From assembly GCA_027488815.1 (NCBI GenBank), contig JAIYAX010000009.1, positions 102,371-166,370 of the forward strand: a DNA stretch of 64,000 bases, written 5' to 3'. The notes under the pieces were generated by a model, which was given only the letters and a program-made list of their open reading frames with translations, ran no database searches and was not told the origin of the DNA. This DNA is from Cytophagaceae bacterium (lineage in GTDB: Bacteria; Bacteroidota; Bacteroidia; Cytophagales; JAIYAX01). Made by a program: the position numbers and the translations under genes. Positions 38,241-48,957 of this stretch are shown one piece after another (position 1 is the first letter of the stretch; each line of letters starts with the position of its first letter).

Positions 38241-40250
38241 TTAGAAATCTTCCGCTGGGCTCTCGATATCAGGTAGCTCTCCGATTTTTACAATCTGGAA
38301 CTCAACTCGTCGGTTTAGTTTTCGCTGCTCCTCATCTACCTCCACTTCAAAGATCGGTGCTGTGCTGCCCATGCCGACGGCTTCGACACGGGATGGATTG
38401 AAGCCTCCTCCACCTAAAATGAAGCTTCGGATGGACTCTGCCCGGTCTTGAGAGAGCTTCATGTTTGCCTCAGGATTTCCTTTTTGATCGGTATGCCCGG
38501 TGATGATCAACTTGTACTCAGGATTATCCGCCAGAAACTTGATCACACGGGTGAGGTCCGCTTTCATGGTATCCAGAATATTGGAGGAATTTTCTTCAAA
38601 TTCGATCGAAACAAATTTCCATTTTTTTCGGATAGGCTTTGTTTCCACCTCTACCTCAGTGTCCCCGTCAAGGTAAATCAGTTGCTCTACCCTAAAGAAA
38701 TCATCTCCTTGAATGACCAGCAGGTAGCTGTTTTTATCAATCAGATCAAACTCAAAGGAGCCATCTGAGCGGGTGAACTTGGGTTCAACTTCAATTCTGC
38801 TGTCCAGATCAATGACTGATACAATTCCATGATAAGGGTTGCCCGTTTCCGGGTTGATGATCGATCCGGAAAGTCCGGTAGTGGCCAATGCCTGTGCCGA
38901 CATGGGTACCGGGAACGAGTAGATGTCGAGGTTCCTCTTATCCTTGCCATCACTTTTGGCATAGAAAAGGTCTTTGGAGTCAAAGTCAATGGTGAAATAG
39001 TACTCGTTGCCTGTACTGTTGATTAATGGGCCAATGTTTTTAGGCTCAGTCCATTTACCATTAATCCGGTAAGATTTGAAGATGTCAAAATCACCAAAGT
39101 TCACCAGATGCCCATCCGAACTAAAGTACAGGACATCGAATTGTGGGTGATAGTATGGGCTCACCTCATTTTTTTTGGTGTTGATGATCGGGCCCAGATT
39201 TCTGGCCTGTTGCCATTCCCCTTTTTTGTTTTTTACTGTGAAGTAGATGTCGCTGTCACCAAAGCCGCCCATTCGGTCAGAGGCAAAATACAGCGTGTCG
39301 CCCGAGTGTGACAAGGAAGGATGAGAGTCCCATGAGGTACTGTTGATCATGATCCCCATATTTTTCACATCCACCCACACGCTATCTTCGCTCAGCCTGG
39401 CCGTGAACAGGTCACAGTTTCCATAAGAGTCCGGACTGTTGCAGCGGCTAAAGTAAATGGTCTTTCCGTCACGGCTTAAGCATACAGAGCCTTCATTGAA
39501 CGTCGTATTAAGCCCTCTCAGAGGTTTTGCCTGCTCCCAGTTTCCATAGTCGTCTGTAGAATAAAAAATATCTTCATCCGGTACCTCAGCAAACCCCGCT
39601 TTGATCCTTTTGGAGGTAAAAAACAGCTTATTGCCATTCACTGTAAGCATTGGCCCATAATCCTCGTCTTTGGAATTGATCTTGTTACCCATATTGGTAA
39701 GCACACTTTTCGGCGCTACCAGTGTGTCAACTGCTTTTCGGTATTCCACCAATTGATAGTAATAATCCAGCGGCACAAAAGCATCCTGACGATTCTGCAT
39801 CAAGGAGTCGTAATAGAGTTTTACAGTCAGGGAATTTTCACGATGATGCTTTAAGACCAGACGATACATTTGAACAGCAGTGTCTTTGGCCCCCATACGC
39901 TCATTTAGCTGCGCCAGCCTCCAGATGAGATAGGCATCTTTCCTAAAATTCTGAACCCCAAACTGGTTCACGTATTTTCGTAATCTGGTAAGTGCTTTTT
40001 TGTACTTCTGTTTCTTTTCCAGACGAGCAATAGCCTTTAGCTGCTTTTTGTTGTAGTAGTAGGGAATCTTGTTGATGTTCGGAAAGCTCAGATAGTCATT
40101 GAGGGCTGTATTTCGCCTTTTTTTTGAGCTTTTGTTGATTGTAGCAGGTACATTGTAGGTCGAATCCGTTATTTGCTCCTGAGCATGAAGTAGTTGTGTG
40201 TTAGACAACAGGACAATGGCCAACAGGATAACAGTGCAAATCGGTTTCAA
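38241..40250 (-). CDS. PorE-like T9SS protein: TPR, PD40 propeller, CRD, OmpA domain
   Basis: The 669-residue protein has a signal peptide, TPR-like helices (about 50-170, LIWRLAQLNERMGAKDTAVQ), a five-bladed PD40/WD40-like propeller (about 190-430; blades with GNKLFFTSKRI, GKTIYFSRCNS, GDTLYFASDRM and FDVLYFSSDGH), a carboxypeptidase regulatory-like domain (GLSGSIINPETGNPYHGIVS), and a C-terminal OmpA peptidoglycan-binding domain (LIITGHTDQKGNPEANMKLS). This order and length are those of the T9SS component PorE. Similar OmpA-PD40 proteins are common in Bacteroidota, so the call is a good match rather than proof. It diverges from lon; the T9SS gene porQ is nearby. Confidence 0.75.
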   Translation of the reverse strand: MKPICTVILLAIVLLSNTQLLHAQEQITDSTYNVPATINKSSKKRRNTALNDYLSFPNINKIPYYYNKKQLKAIARLEKKQKYKKALTRLRKYVNQFGVQNFRKDAYLIWRLAQLNERMGAKDTAVQMYRLVLKHHRENSLTVKLYYDSLMQNRQDAFVPLDYYYQLVEYRKAVDTLVAPKSVLTNMGNKINSKDEDYGPMLTVNGNKLFFTSKRIKAGFAEVPDEDIFYSTDDYGNWEQAKPLRGLNTTFNEGSVCLSRDGKTIYFSRCNSPDSYGNCDLFTARLSEDSVWVDVKNMGIMINSTSWDSHPSLSHSGDTLYFASDRMGGFGDSDIYFTVKNKKGEWQQARNLGPIINTKKNEVSPYYHPQFDVLYFSSDGHLVNFGDFDIFKSYRINGKWTEPKNIGPLINSTGNEYYFTIDFDSKDLFYAKSDGKDKRNLDIYSFPVPMSAQALATTGLSGSIINPETGNPYHGIVSVIDLDSRIEVEPKFTRSDGSFEFDLIDKNSYLLVIQGDDFFRVEQLIYLDGDTEVEVETKPIRKKWKFVSIEFEENSSNILDTMKADLTRVIKFLADNPEYKLIITGHTDQKGNPEANMKLSQDRAESIRSFILGGGGFNPSRVEAVGMGSTAPIFEVEVDEEQRKLNRRVEFQIVKIGELPDIESPAEDF

Positions 40251-40289
40251 AACAGATGCAAGGTAATTTTACAAGCGCATGAATGTACG

Positions 40290-40297
40290 CAAAGATA
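40290..40297 (-). promoter_or_regulatory. Candidate -7 element for the PorE-like gene
   Basis: On the minus strand TATCTTTG at 40297-40290 matches the Bacteroidota -7 consensus TAnnTTTG, about 40 bases upstream of the ATG at 40250. A clear -33 TTTG at the right distance is not seen. Confidence 0.4.
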
Positions 40298-40331
40298 GAA
40301 AAACCATTCAGCCACTACGTTTTCAACTAGC

Positions 40332-40359
40332 TTGGCATATCAATTGAACCTTAAGTTTG
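40332..40359 (+). promoter_or_regulatory. Candidate promoter for lon
   Basis: TAAGTTTG at 40352-40359 matches the -7 consensus TAnnTTTG, with TTG at 40332-40334 as a possible -33 element and a 17-base spacer, shorter than the usual 19-21. The lon ATG is 70 bases downstream, leaving room for the leader hairpin. Pattern match by eye only. Confidence 0.4.
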
Positions 40360-40366
40360 TCACCCT

Positions 40367-40392
40367 GCTTGGCCGGCGAATCGGCCCAAAGC
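40367..40392 (+). promoter_or_regulatory. Hairpin in the lon leader
   Basis: GCTTGGCCG at 40367-40375 can pair with CGGCCCAAAGC at 40382-40392 (two single-base bulges) around a 6-base loop, in the predicted 5' leader of lon. It is followed by GTCTTCGATTTTT and a smaller hairpin, GCC-ATTTT-GGC. It could be an attenuator or a structure that controls translation; this is inference. Confidence 0.35.
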
Positions 40393-40429
40393 GTCTTCGA
40401 TTTTTGCCATTTTGGCAGTATTCAAGCAC

Positions 40430-42922
40430 ATGAAACAAAAGAAAATCCAGGAACTGGTCATTACAACAGTTGCCGACGACGATACCGGAGAATTTATACC
40501 CCTTCTCTCCCCAGAAGAGGAGAGTGAGATGCAAAAAGAAGGGCTTCCTGAGGAATTGCCTATTCTGCCGGTAAAGAATACTGTGCTCTATCCCGGAGTT
40601 GTAATACCGATCACAGTCGGAAGGCAAAAATCAATCAGACTGGTGAAGAAAGCCTACCGGGGCGACCGAATCATAGGTGTGGTGGCACAGTCTCAGCCCA
40701 GTGCAGAAGAACCTGATTTTGACACCATCTACAAAGTGGGCTCGATCGCCAGAATATTGAAGATGCTGGTTTTGCCTGATGGTAACACCACGATCATCAT
40801 ACAAGGTCAGCGTAGGTTTGAGTTGGAATCCATCAGCAGCAGCGAGCCTTATCTGGTAGGTAAGATCAAACATTTGATGGAACAGTTTCCTGAGCCTGAT
40901 AAAAAAGAAACAAAAGCATTGATGCAATCGCTGAAAGATACAGCGATGAAAATGCTCAAAATCAATCCCAGCATTCCTCAGGAAGCACAGATTGCTCTCG
41001 AGAACATTGAAAGTCTGAGTTTTCTTACCCATTTCCTTTGCTCAAACCTCAATGCTGAGGTTAAGGACAAGCAGCATTTGCTGGAGATCAATGACGGCGT
41101 TCAAAAAGCGACTAAGTTGCTCGAGCACATGATGAAAGACCTGCAAATGCTTGAACTAAAGCAGGAAATCCAGAGCAAGGTCAACATGGACATTGATATG
41201 CAGCAGCGAGAGTACTTCATCAGGCAGCAAATCAAAGCACTACAGGAAGAGCTTGGCATTGACAGCCCGGAGAAGGAAATCGAAAACCTGAGAGAGAAAG
41301 GGCAAAAGAAGAAATGGCCTGAGCAGGTGGCTTTGCATTTCAAAAAGGAGCTGGACAAACTTCAACGCCTCAACCCTGCTGCCGCTGAATACCCCGTAGC
41401 CATGAATTATCTGGAGTTGCTGGTGGAGTTGCCCTGGAATGAATTTACCAAGGATCATTTTAACCTCAAGAGGGCGGAGAAAATACTTAACGAAGATCAC
41501 TTTGGTCTGGAAATGATCAAGGAGCGCATCATTGAATACCTGGCTGTCTTGAAGCTGAAAAACAATCTCAAAGCACCAATTCTGTGCTTTTACGGTCCTC
41601 CCGGTATAGGAAAGACTTCTCTTGGCCGAAGCATTGCAAAATCACTGGGTAGGAAATACATCCGCATGTCCCTTGGTGGGTTGAAAGATGAAGCCGAAAT
41701 CAGGGGACACCGTAAGACCTACGTTGGGGCAATGCCGGGACGTATCATTCAGAACATCAAAAAAGTAAAATCATCCAATCCCGTTTTTATCCTGGATGAG
41801 ATCGATAAAATTGGCTCCGATTTCAGGGGTGATCCTTCTTCAGCCTTATTGGAGGTGCTTGACCCTGAGCAGAACAGTACCTTTGTTGACAATTACCTTG
41901 AGCAGGAATACGATTTGAGCAGAGTTTTATTCATCGCTACCTGCAACTCATTGGATTCTATACATCCTGCTCTTAGGGACCGAATGGAAATCATAGAGAT
42001 GAGCGGCTACACAGTGGAAGAGAAGCTGGAGATTGCCCAAAGGCATTTGGTGCCCAAGCAACTGGACGAGCATGGTTTGAAAAAGAATCAACTTCGGTTC
42101 CCAAAGAAAACCCTTTTAAAGATCATCAGCGATTACACTAGGGAGTCAGGAGTGCGTAGTCTGGAGCGTAAGCTTGCCTCGGTCATTAGAGCCATGGCCA
42201 AGAAAATTGCCCTTAAAGAAACGTATGACAGCAATGTCTCCGAAGATATGGTGGCGAAGGTATTGGGAGTTGAGGTTTTTGATACAGAACTTTATCAGGA
42301 CAACCGCTTTGCAGGAGTGGTAACTGGCCTTGCCTGGACCTCCTCCGGCGGGGAGATCCTTTTTATTGAGGCAAGCTTAAGTCGTGGCAAAGGGAGACTT
42401 ACCCTCTCAGGTCAACTTGGAGATGTCATGAAAGAATCGGCTATGGCAGCTTTATCTTTTTTAAAGGCTAACGCATCTGCATTGTCCCTTGACCATCGGG
42501 TGTTTGACTTTTTTGATTTACACATTCACGTACCGGCAGGTGCTGTTCCGAAAGATGGCCCCTCAGCAGGGATCACCATAGCGACTGCACTGGCCTCAGT
42601 GTTTACCCAACGCAAAGTCAAAGACAAGCTAGCTATGACAGGTGAAATCACCTTGCGAGGAAAAGTATTGCCTGTAGGCGGGATCAAAGAAAAAATACTC
42701 GCTGCAAGAAGGTCTGGGATCAGAGAGATCGTAATCAGTAAAAGAAACCGGAAAGATATTGAGGAGATCGAGTCAGCGTATTTGGGTGACCTGGCGATCC
42801 ACTATGTCGACACGGTCGATGAGGTATTGCAAATTGCACTTCTTCAGGAGCAAGTCTCGAAACCCATCGATTTGAGCATTCCGGATGATCAGCATGTCAG
42901 CAACAAGGAGGGAGACAGATAA
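40430..42922 (+). CDS. lon: ATP-dependent protease Lon
   Basis: Lon is a cytosolic ATP-driven protease that degrades damaged and short-lived regulatory proteins. The 830-residue chain has the N-terminal substrate domain (LPILPVKNTVLYPGVVIPIT), AAA+ domain with Walker A YGPPGIGKTSLGRSIA (about 389) and Walker B PVFILDEIDKIGSDF, and the C-terminal protease domain with the catalytic Ser in KDGPSAGITIA (about 709) and a Lys in GGIKEKILAARRSGI. An in-frame TTG at 40412 would lengthen it, but the ATG at 40430 is more likely. porQ follows at 51 bases. Confidence 0.97.
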   Translation: MKQKKIQELVITTVADDDTGEFIPLLSPEEESEMQKEGLPEELPILPVKNTVLYPGVVIPITVGRQKSIRLVKKAYRGDRIIGVVAQSQPSAEEPDFDTIYKVGSIARILKMLVLPDGNTTIIIQGQRRFELESISSSEPYLVGKIKHLMEQFPEPDKKETKALMQSLKDTAMKMLKINPSIPQEAQIALENIESLSFLTHFLCSNLNAEVKDKQHLLEINDGVQKATKLLEHMMKDLQMLELKQEIQSKVNMDIDMQQREYFIRQQIKALQEELGIDSPEKEIENLREKGQKKKWPEQVALHFKKELDKLQRLNPAAAEYPVAMNYLELLVELPWNEFTKDHFNLKRAEKILNEDHFGLEMIKERIIEYLAVLKLKNNLKAPILCFYGPPGIGKTSLGRSIAKSLGRKYIRMSLGGLKDEAEIRGHRKTYVGAMPGRIIQNIKKVKSSNPVFILDEIDKIGSDFRGDPSSALLEVLDPEQNSTFVDNYLEQEYDLSRVLFIATCNSLDSIHPALRDRMEIIEMSGYTVEEKLEIAQRHLVPKQLDEHGLKKNQLRFPKKTLLKIISDYTRESGVRSLERKLASVIRAMAKKIALKETYDSNVSEDMVAKVLGVEVFDTELYQDNRFAGVVTGLAWTSSGGEILFIEASLSRGKGRLTLSGQLGDVMKESAMAALSFLKANASALSLDHRVFDFFDLHIHVPAGAVPKDGPSAGITIATALASVFTQRKVKDKLAMTGEITLRGKVLPVGGIKEKILAARRSGIREIVISKRNRKDIEEIESAYLGDLAIHYVDTVDEVLQIALLQEQVSKPIDLSIPDDQHVSNKEGDR

Positions 42923-42973
42923 TTATTTACCCTATTGTGCGTTGTCTGCATGTTCAGACTAGATTTGTGTACG

Positions 42974-44047
42974 ATGCTTAAGCTAAAGAACCTGCCTTTT
43001 GTTGTGCTGTCATTGATAGTTAGCTACTCCCATGCTCAGATAGGTGGTGTAGCATCCTATGACTTTCTCAACTTGCCCAACAACGCCAGACTTGCGGGAA
43101 TTGGAGGTGTGAACGTTTCACACAGGGGTGATGATGTGAACATGTGGACGACCAACCCGGCAGTGATCAATGAAGAGCAAACAGGCAGGCTGGCCGTGAA
43201 TGTTCAACCCTACTATGCGGGTATTGTCAACAATACCGTCAACTATGCCTGGAGCAGGCCAAAATCAGGGCTATGGGCGGCCTCTTTAAACTACCTGAGC
43301 TATGGCACCATGGACAAAACCGACCCTACAGGAAACGTGCTGGGTACTTTTTCAGCTAGTGATTATGCCCTCAGCATTGGTAAGTCATTCACCCAGGAAA
43401 ACTATCGGCTGGGTTTGAGTGTAAAATGGATCGGTTCACAAGTTGACGAGTTCAGAAGCTATGCCATTGCAGCAGACATCGGAGGGCTATTTGTACACCC
43501 GGACAAAGATCTGGCATTTGGTTTGGCCATCAGAAATGTAGGAGCTGTCTTGCAGAAATTTACACCTGAGTCAGACATGAATCTTCCTTTTCAGGTAGTG
43601 GCCGGCGGATCATTTAAGCCGGAGAATATGCCCGTACGGTTTTCCGGAGGAATACAATACCTCAACCGGTACGATATCACTTATTTAGATCCAAACAAGC
43701 CCGGACAACTGGATGCCAATGGGGAAGAAATCAAAGAAGAGAAAACGATTGTTGACATTATCGGGCGGCATTTTGTATTTGGAGCAGAGCTTGTTTTTAG
43801 TAAGAACTTCAACATCAGGGCAGGATACAATTACCTTCGGCGTAGGGAATTGCGACTGGAAGAGCGCTCAGGAGGCGCAGGTTTTAGCATTGGAGCATTT
43901 GTTCGTATCAAACGATTTGACTTTGGTTTTACCCGTGCATTTTACCACGTTGCAGGAGGGACTAGTGTCATCTCCGTGACCACACGCTTAAGCAAAGCTT
44001 CCTCAACTGCTGCTCCGTCTGGTGCTGATAATCTTCCATTGAACTAA
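42974..44047 (+). CDS. porQ: Type IX secretion system protein PorQ
   Basis: PorQ is an outer-membrane-associated part of the T9SS attachment complex, with PorU/PorV/PorZ in Porphyromonas. The 357-residue protein begins with a signal peptide (VVLSLIVSYSHA) and the typical ASYDFLNLPNNARLAGIGGV, then repeats of outer-membrane barrel-like strands (YALSIGKSFTQENYRLGLSV) and RAGYNYLRRRELRLEERSGG. The start ATG 42974 is preferred over upstream in-frame starts because it gives a clean signal peptide. It is 51 bases after lon and 12 bases before hslU. Confidence 0.85.
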   Translation: MLKLKNLPFVVLSLIVSYSHAQIGGVASYDFLNLPNNARLAGIGGVNVSHRGDDVNMWTTNPAVINEEQTGRLAVNVQPYYAGIVNNTVNYAWSRPKSGLWAASLNYLSYGTMDKTDPTGNVLGTFSASDYALSIGKSFTQENYRLGLSVKWIGSQVDEFRSYAIAADIGGLFVHPDKDLAFGLAIRNVGAVLQKFTPESDMNLPFQVVAGGSFKPENMPVRFSGGIQYLNRYDITYLDPNKPGQLDANGEEIKEEKTIVDIIGRHFVFGAELVFSKNFNIRAGYNYLRRRELRLEERSGGAGFSIGAFVRIKRFDFGFTRAFYHVAGGTSVISVTTRLSKASSTAAPSGADNLPLN

Positions 44048-44059
44048 CCAACCTGCTTC

Positions 44060-45394
44060 ATGAACAACGCTTTAACTCCTGCTCAGATCGTTCAGGAACT
44101 TAACAAATACATCATCGGTCAGGAGGAAGCCAAACGGCATGTTGCCATTGCACTGCGAAACAGATGGAGGCGAATGCAGGTGCCCGAGGGCATCAGAGAA
44201 GATATAGTCCCCAACAACATCCTGATGATAGGCGCAACCGGGGTGGGGAAAACGGAAATTGCCCGGAGGCTGGCCAAACTGGCTGAAGCTCCTTTTGTTA
44301 AGGTGGAAGCTTCCAAGTTTACGGAGGTAGGCTATGTCGGAAGAGATGTAGAAGGGATGGTGCGAGACCTAGCTGAACAAGCCATCAGCCTGGTAAAACT
44401 CAGGAAAAAAGAAGCCGTAAAAGAGAAGGCTGAGGAGCAGGTGGAGGACCTGCTTTTGGATGGACTTCTCCCTGCACAGCAGCATAGCATAAATGATCCG
44501 GTATATGAGCAAACACGGTCGCATTTCCGCAAAAAACTAAAAGACGGCGAGCTCGAAGATCGTAAAATTGAGATCAATGTGAGCCAGAATATGGCAGGTC
44601 AGGTAGGAGTGATGGGAGTCCCCGGCATAGATGAAAACGCTATGGCGAACCTACAGGAAATGATAGGCAACATGATGCCCAAAAGGCAAAAGAAAAGAAA
44701 ACTGCCTATTTCCGAAGCCAGAAAGTATTTAATGGAAGAAGAGCTCAACCGGCTCATTGACATGGATGAGGTTAAGGAGGAGGCCCTGGTACTTGCCGCT
44801 CAGCATGGGATTATTTTCATTGATGAGATCGATAAGATTGCAAAAAGTGCCGATCGGGGAGGGGCTGATGTAAGCCGTGAAGGAGTGCAAAGGGACCTTT
44901 TACCCATCGTAGAAGGAAGCGCTGTACAAACCAAATATGGGGTTTTACCTACTGAACATATTCTTTTCATAGCTGCAGGAGCTTTTCATGTTTCAAAGCC
45001 TTCCGACCTAATTCCAGAATTGCAGGGTCGTTTCCCCATTCGGGTGGAACTGAACGCTCTTTCTAAGGCTGATTTTGTAAGGATTTTAAAAGAGCCCAGA
45101 AATGCACTAACTGCTCAGTACATCTCCTTGTTCGAGGCCGAGAAAGTAAGCCTGAAGTTTGAAGATGAAGCGATTGATACCATTGCAGAAATCGCCTGGA
45201 GGCTAAATGCCGATCAGGAAAACATCGGTGCAAGGCGTCTTCAGACGGTAATGAGTAAGCTGCTTAATGATTTCTTATTTGATATGCCAGAGCGGTTGGT
45301 CCCCGGAAGCACTATACAAATTACTTCGGCTTTGGTCAATGAGCGACTGCAAAGCATCGTTCAAAATCCGGATTTAAGCCGTTTCATCCTCTAG
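44060..45394 (+). CDS. hslU: HslU, ATPase subunit of the HslUV protease
   Basis: HslU unfolds proteins for the HslV peptidase. The 444-residue AAA+ protein starts with [20 protein letters not shown], the typical GQ motif, then Walker [17 protein letters not shown] near residue 60, and the HslU-specific [20 protein letters not shown]. An inserted I-domain (about 110-230) is present, and sensor residues are in [13 protein letters not shown]. hslV, which is usually next to it, is not visible in the window. The last 21 bases overlap the convergent kinase gene. Confidence 0.96.
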   Translation: MNNALTPAQIVQELNKYIIGQEEAKRHVAIALRNRWRRMQVPEGIREDIVPNNILMIGATGVGKTEIARRLAKLAEAPFVKVEASKFTEVGYVGRDVEGMVRDLAEQAISLVKLRKKEAVKEKAEEQVEDLLLDGLLPAQQHSINDPVYEQTRSHFRKKLKDGELEDRKIEINVSQNMAGQVGVMGVPGIDENAMANLQEMIGNMMPKRQKKRKLPISEARKYLMEEELNRLIDMDEVKEEALVLAAQHGIIFIDEIDKIAKSADRGGADVSREGVQRDLLPIVEGSAVQTKYGVLPTEHILFIAAGAFHVSKPSDLIPELQGRFPIRVELNALSKADFVRILKEPRNALTAQYISLFEAEKVSLKFEDEAIDTIAEIAWRLNADQENIGARRLQTVMSKLLNDFLFDMPERLVPGSTIQITSALVNERLQSIVQNPDLSRFIL

Positions 45395-48300
45395 GCTTAG
45401 CTCTGGTATTATCAGCGTAAACGTTGTACCTCTACCGGGTTTGGAGTCCATCTGTATGGTTCCGCCCAGCTTTAACACACTTTCACGTACTATGTATAGC
45501 CCAAGACCCGATCCGGTGCGGCTGGTGGTAGCCCTGTAAAACATGTCGAAGACTTTGTGATGATGCTCCTCACCTATGCCAATGCCATTGTCTTTCAGCT
45601 CTATTTTAACACCCTTTTCATAAGGTGATAAGTTGAACTCAATTTCTATTGTTGGTTTGGAAGGGTCACTGTAGCGAATTGCATTGGAAATCAGGTTGTT
45701 CAACACAACTTCCAGCCTTCTTGGGTCCGTTTTAAACCCTTCAGGCATTTCTATGGATTTGATGAGGCGCAGGCGCTCGGCTTCAGCTGTGAATTTGTTC
45801 TGTTCAATGATCTCATCAATCATACGTTCCAGATCAACTGCTTCAGCGACCACTCCTTGCCTTGCGTTACGGGAGTAGTCGATGATGTCTTTAATGTACT
45901 TATCGAGTTTCCTGATGCTTTTTTCCTGCATCTCCAGATAGGCGATTTTTTTCTCCTCTTCCTTCTCTAAACGGGTGATATTTATCAGCCCGAGCATGGA
46001 TACAAGTGGTGCCCTCAGATCGTGGGAGGCTTTATACACAAAGCTATCCAACTCCTTGTTTACTTTGCTAAGCTCTTCATTTTGCTCACGAATGGTGTTT
46101 TCTACCTTCTTTCTCTCGGTGATGTTTTTCATATACACCCCGAGATATTTTATCAGGTTGCCTTCGGTTATCGGGTTGATCGAAATCTCATAAATGAAGC
46201 CTTGTAAACTCCACTCCTGAAGGATCTTTTCACCTGCCAATGCTCTGCTGTATAGCGCAAGCCAAAACTGCTTGTTCTCTTCCGGTTGGTTTTCAAAAAT
46301 CACATACATACCCGGTTCAAGTTGGGTCTGTAGAACAAAAAGGATAAGCTCCTCGAGCTTCTTGTTATATTTTATAAGTCGAAGGTCACGGTCCACCATC
46401 CAGATCATCTCGTCACTGTTGTTGATGATGGCAGTGAGCATGTTTTCTGAATTTCGAAGCTTACGCTCAAAAATCGACCGATAGGTGATGTTTCTTGCAA
46501 CGACTGTACTGCCAATCACTTGACCATTCTCAACGATGGGATGAAAGCTAAGTTCATATATGTCGCTCTCGACTACCCATTCCGTATTGAACTTTTCCCC
46601 ATTGAATGACCTCCTGTACAGGCTTTTCCAAACTGACCAATGCTCCTCCGGTACCAGTTCCTCCAACATGGCTCCGATATGGAGCAGATGTCCGTAGGTG
46701 TTTTTGAATGAAGACTGAAACGATGAATTGAACGTAAGAATGGAAAAATTCAAGTCAACCGACCAGGCACTATCACTGGTATTCTCAAGTATAGAGGAGA
46801 GCTTGCTGTTTTGTGCATTGATTTCACGTTCATACCTTAACTTCTCCAAGGCATTGGAAATCATTTCACTAAGCAAAATGAATAATTGAATTTGCTCAAA
46901 ATGCCAATCCCTTGCTCCAGCCTTTTTGAACACCACAAACACGCCATTTTTCCCTGAAGGAGATACGATAGGAAGGAGTAAGAATTTTTCTGCCTCAAGC
47001 TGCTTCGCCAGTGACTGGTTAAAGAAAGCCTCGTTTGGTATTTCCTTAGCATGGCCGTACAACAAAAAGTCACTGTCGGAAAATACATTTTTAATCCACT
47101 TCAGATGAAACAGTTCACCTTTAAGGATTTGAATTCTTTGTTCTTCCGGATGCTTCTCAGACCAGCAGATAAAGCTCCTTTCAGGGCTGAAATTTGACCC
47201 CCACAGTTGTGTAAACACACCGTCCATAAGACCATGTTGGCTGAGATCAGTTAATATTTCATCAAAAACAGATACATAATTCTGCAAGGTGAGCCCGATC
47301 AGTTTGGAAGAAGCTGCTGATACTATTTTTTCGGTAAGCAGTCGGGTAACAAGTTTTTCCTCTGTGCTTTTTTTGCTTTGATTACTATTTGCAAACCCTA
47401 TGGTTTCCAGCACCTTACCCTCAGCGTTTCTTTTAAACACCTTTTCCCGGCTGATGACCCATTCACTTAAGCCTATGCCATCTTCGACCAGAAATTCCAT
47501 CTCGAGCACATCAGAGTCCCTGGCGTACAGCCACTTTTGCTGACGTTCACTAAAGTCAGATTTAAAGTTGCTGTGGACAACACCCTCAATGGCCAGGTAC
47601 TCCTGATTGGGTTGCTTTTTATGGTAAGTAAAAAGCGACTGAGCTGGGCGACTTTGAAAAACGGTTTTTTTGAGCTCGTGGTTGTAAACATAAATGAGCC
47701 CGGGCACAGTATTAATCAGGTTATCGATAAACTCATTTTTCTCTTTCAGGTTTTGCTCTCTCAAATACCGCTCAGTGATATCTCTCTGAAAGATGATGAC
47801 ATGTTCAATTTTTTGAATGTACTGGACCGGCACAAATTTGAGTTGAAAATGCCTCACCTGATCTAATATGCTCAATGGGATGGTTTTCTCCACATGTAAA
47901 CCCTCAAATGCCTCGGTCAGGCCTTCTTCCCAAAGTAAATTGACAGCTTCTTTCTCATCGATTTCGCTCATAGGCATACCCCTATACACATGCATGCCGG
48001 TAAGTGCAAGCAGGTTGATCTCCAAGTTTTTATTGAAATCAAGGAATATTCTGTCTTTGCTGATCACACATATAGCCTCATCGGAATGATCTAAAAGCAG
48101 GCGAAGATTTCGCTCATTCTGCTCAAATGAGCGGCTGGGACTTAGTACCCCGTTTTCTTGCTTAAGCTGTATATGAGCCAGTTCTTCTTTAAAATGCTCT
48201 AGATCACGCTCCAGCAGATTTGCGGCCTCATGTATCGGTCTAAACTCTTCGGCGATTTCATGTCCGGGGATTTCCTGATGGTTTTTAGTCCATGACAAAA

Positions 48301-48874
48301 TGGATAGCCTTGCTGCCAACAGTTCAGTTTGTTCAACCAATTGGGCTTTTACTCGACGAAGTTCTCCAGCCAGTTCTTCCTTGCTCAGTTGAGCATACTC
48401 GTCTATTTCCAGCTCCGGGCGATCAACAGAAAATAAGTTCCGGTCAATGTCAATCAACGCCTCGTCCGTATTGCTCGCAAACTTCACATGGTTTGCGCCT
48501 ATTACTTTATTTAGCACCAGACCCAGGAGGTAGGCCCATTTGGTTTCAGAAGCCAGATAACTTTGATCAACCCAGTTTTGTCTGATGATCCTGATGCACC
48601 TGTTTACTGCATAAATCCTGTTGATGATGGGGAAAGCCTGATCGTCTTTGATGACGAGGATGTGAAAAAACTTACCTGATGGGTTAACCTTCCTATTGGC
48701 CTCAAAAACCATATCAAGGTAATTGAAGACCTTGATGAGGTCATTTTTATTAGGGTCTCCGGATGAGACAGTTTCTATGACATTCGGCCGGATTTGACTG
48801 ATTTGTACACGATAATTCGTTTCTGGGTTTGCCCACTCGAAGATCGTTGTATTTACCGCTAGTTTTTCCACCAA
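45374..48874 (-). CDS. Soluble multi-PAS/GAF sensor histidine kinase
   Basis: The 1166-residue protein has no transmembrane helix and should be cytosolic. An N-terminal part (about 1-150) is not recognised and may be STAS-like ([20 protein letters not shown]). A coiled coil (about 165-235) precedes several PAS domains ([40 protein letters not shown]) and a GAF-like region (about 520-680). The kinase core has H box [20 protein letters not shown] and ATPase boxes [13 protein letters not shown] and [14 protein letters not shown]. There is no receiver domain. No in-frame ATG lies upstream before a stop codon, so translation begins at TTG 48874, GTG 48871 or a later codon. The 3' end overlaps hslU by 21 bases. 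Confidence 0.88.
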   Translation of the reverse strand: MVEKLAVNTTIFEWANPETNYRVQISQIRPNVIETVSSGDPNKNDLIKVFNYLDMVFEANRKVNPSGKFFHILVIKDDQAFPIINRIYAVNRCIRIIRQNWVDQSYLASETKWAYLLGLVLNKVIGANHVKFASNTDEALIDIDRNLFSVDRPELEIDEYAQLSKEELAGELRRVKAQLVEQTELLAARLSILSWTKNHQEIPGHEIAEEFRPIHEAANLLERDLEHFKEELAHIQLKQENGVLSPSRSFEQNERNLRLLLDHSDEAICVISKDRIFLDFNKNLEINLLALTGMHVYRGMPMSEIDEKEAVNLLWEEGLTEAFEGLHVEKTIPLSILDQVRHFQLKFVPVQYIQKIEHVIIFQRDITERYLREQNLKEKNEFIDNLINTVPGLIYVYNHELKKTVFQSRPAQSLFTYHKKQPNQEYLAIEGVVHSNFKSDFSERQQKWLYARDSDVLEMEFLVEDGIGLSEWVISREKVFKRNAEGKVLETIGFANSNQSKKSTEEKLVTRLLTEKIVSAASSKLIGLTLQNYVSVFDEILTDLSQHGLMDGVFTQLWGSNFSPERSFICWSEKHPEEQRIQILKGELFHLKWIKNVFSDSDFLLYGHAKEIPNEAFFNQSLAKQLEAEKFLLLPIVSPSGKNGVFVVFKKAGARDWHFEQIQLFILLSEMISNALEKLRYEREINAQNSKLSSILENTSDSAWSVDLNFSILTFNSSFQSSFKNTYGHLLHIGAMLEELVPEEHWSVWKSLYRRSFNGEKFNTEWVVESDIYELSFHPIVENGQVIGSTVVARNITYRSIFERKLRNSENMLTAIINNSDEMIWMVDRDLRLIKYNKKLEELILFVLQTQLEPGMYVIFENQPEENKQFWLALYSRALAGEKILQEWSLQGFIYEISINPITEGNLIKYLGVYMKNITERKKVENTIREQNEELSKVNKELDSFVYKASHDLRAPLVSMLGLINITRLEKEEEKKIAYLEMQEKSIRKLDKYIKDIIDYSRNARQGVVAEAVDLERMIDEIIEQNKFTAEAERLRLIKSIEMPEGFKTDPRRLEVVLNNLISNAIRYSDPSKPTIEIEFNLSPYEKGVKIELKDNGIGIGEEHHHKVFDMFYRATTSRTGSGLGLYIVRESVLKLGGTIQMDSKPGRGTTFTLIIPELSLEDETA

Positions 48875-48957
48875 TTTCTTTTGCAGGCCTCATAGCTTTT
48901 TAGCTACATGCCATTGTAGCGATAAAATTAGCGGTTGATTATCAATTCAAATGATCT

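Noticed and set aside
47570..47580. DnaA-box-like TGTGGACAA in the kinase gene
   Set aside because: One mismatch from consensus, isolated inside coding sequence with no other boxes.
48903..48920. Small hairpin GCTACA-TGCCAT-TGTAGC before the multi-PAS kinase
   Set aside because: Six-base stem in AT-rich DNA with no T tract after it on the minus strand; too weak to call a terminator.
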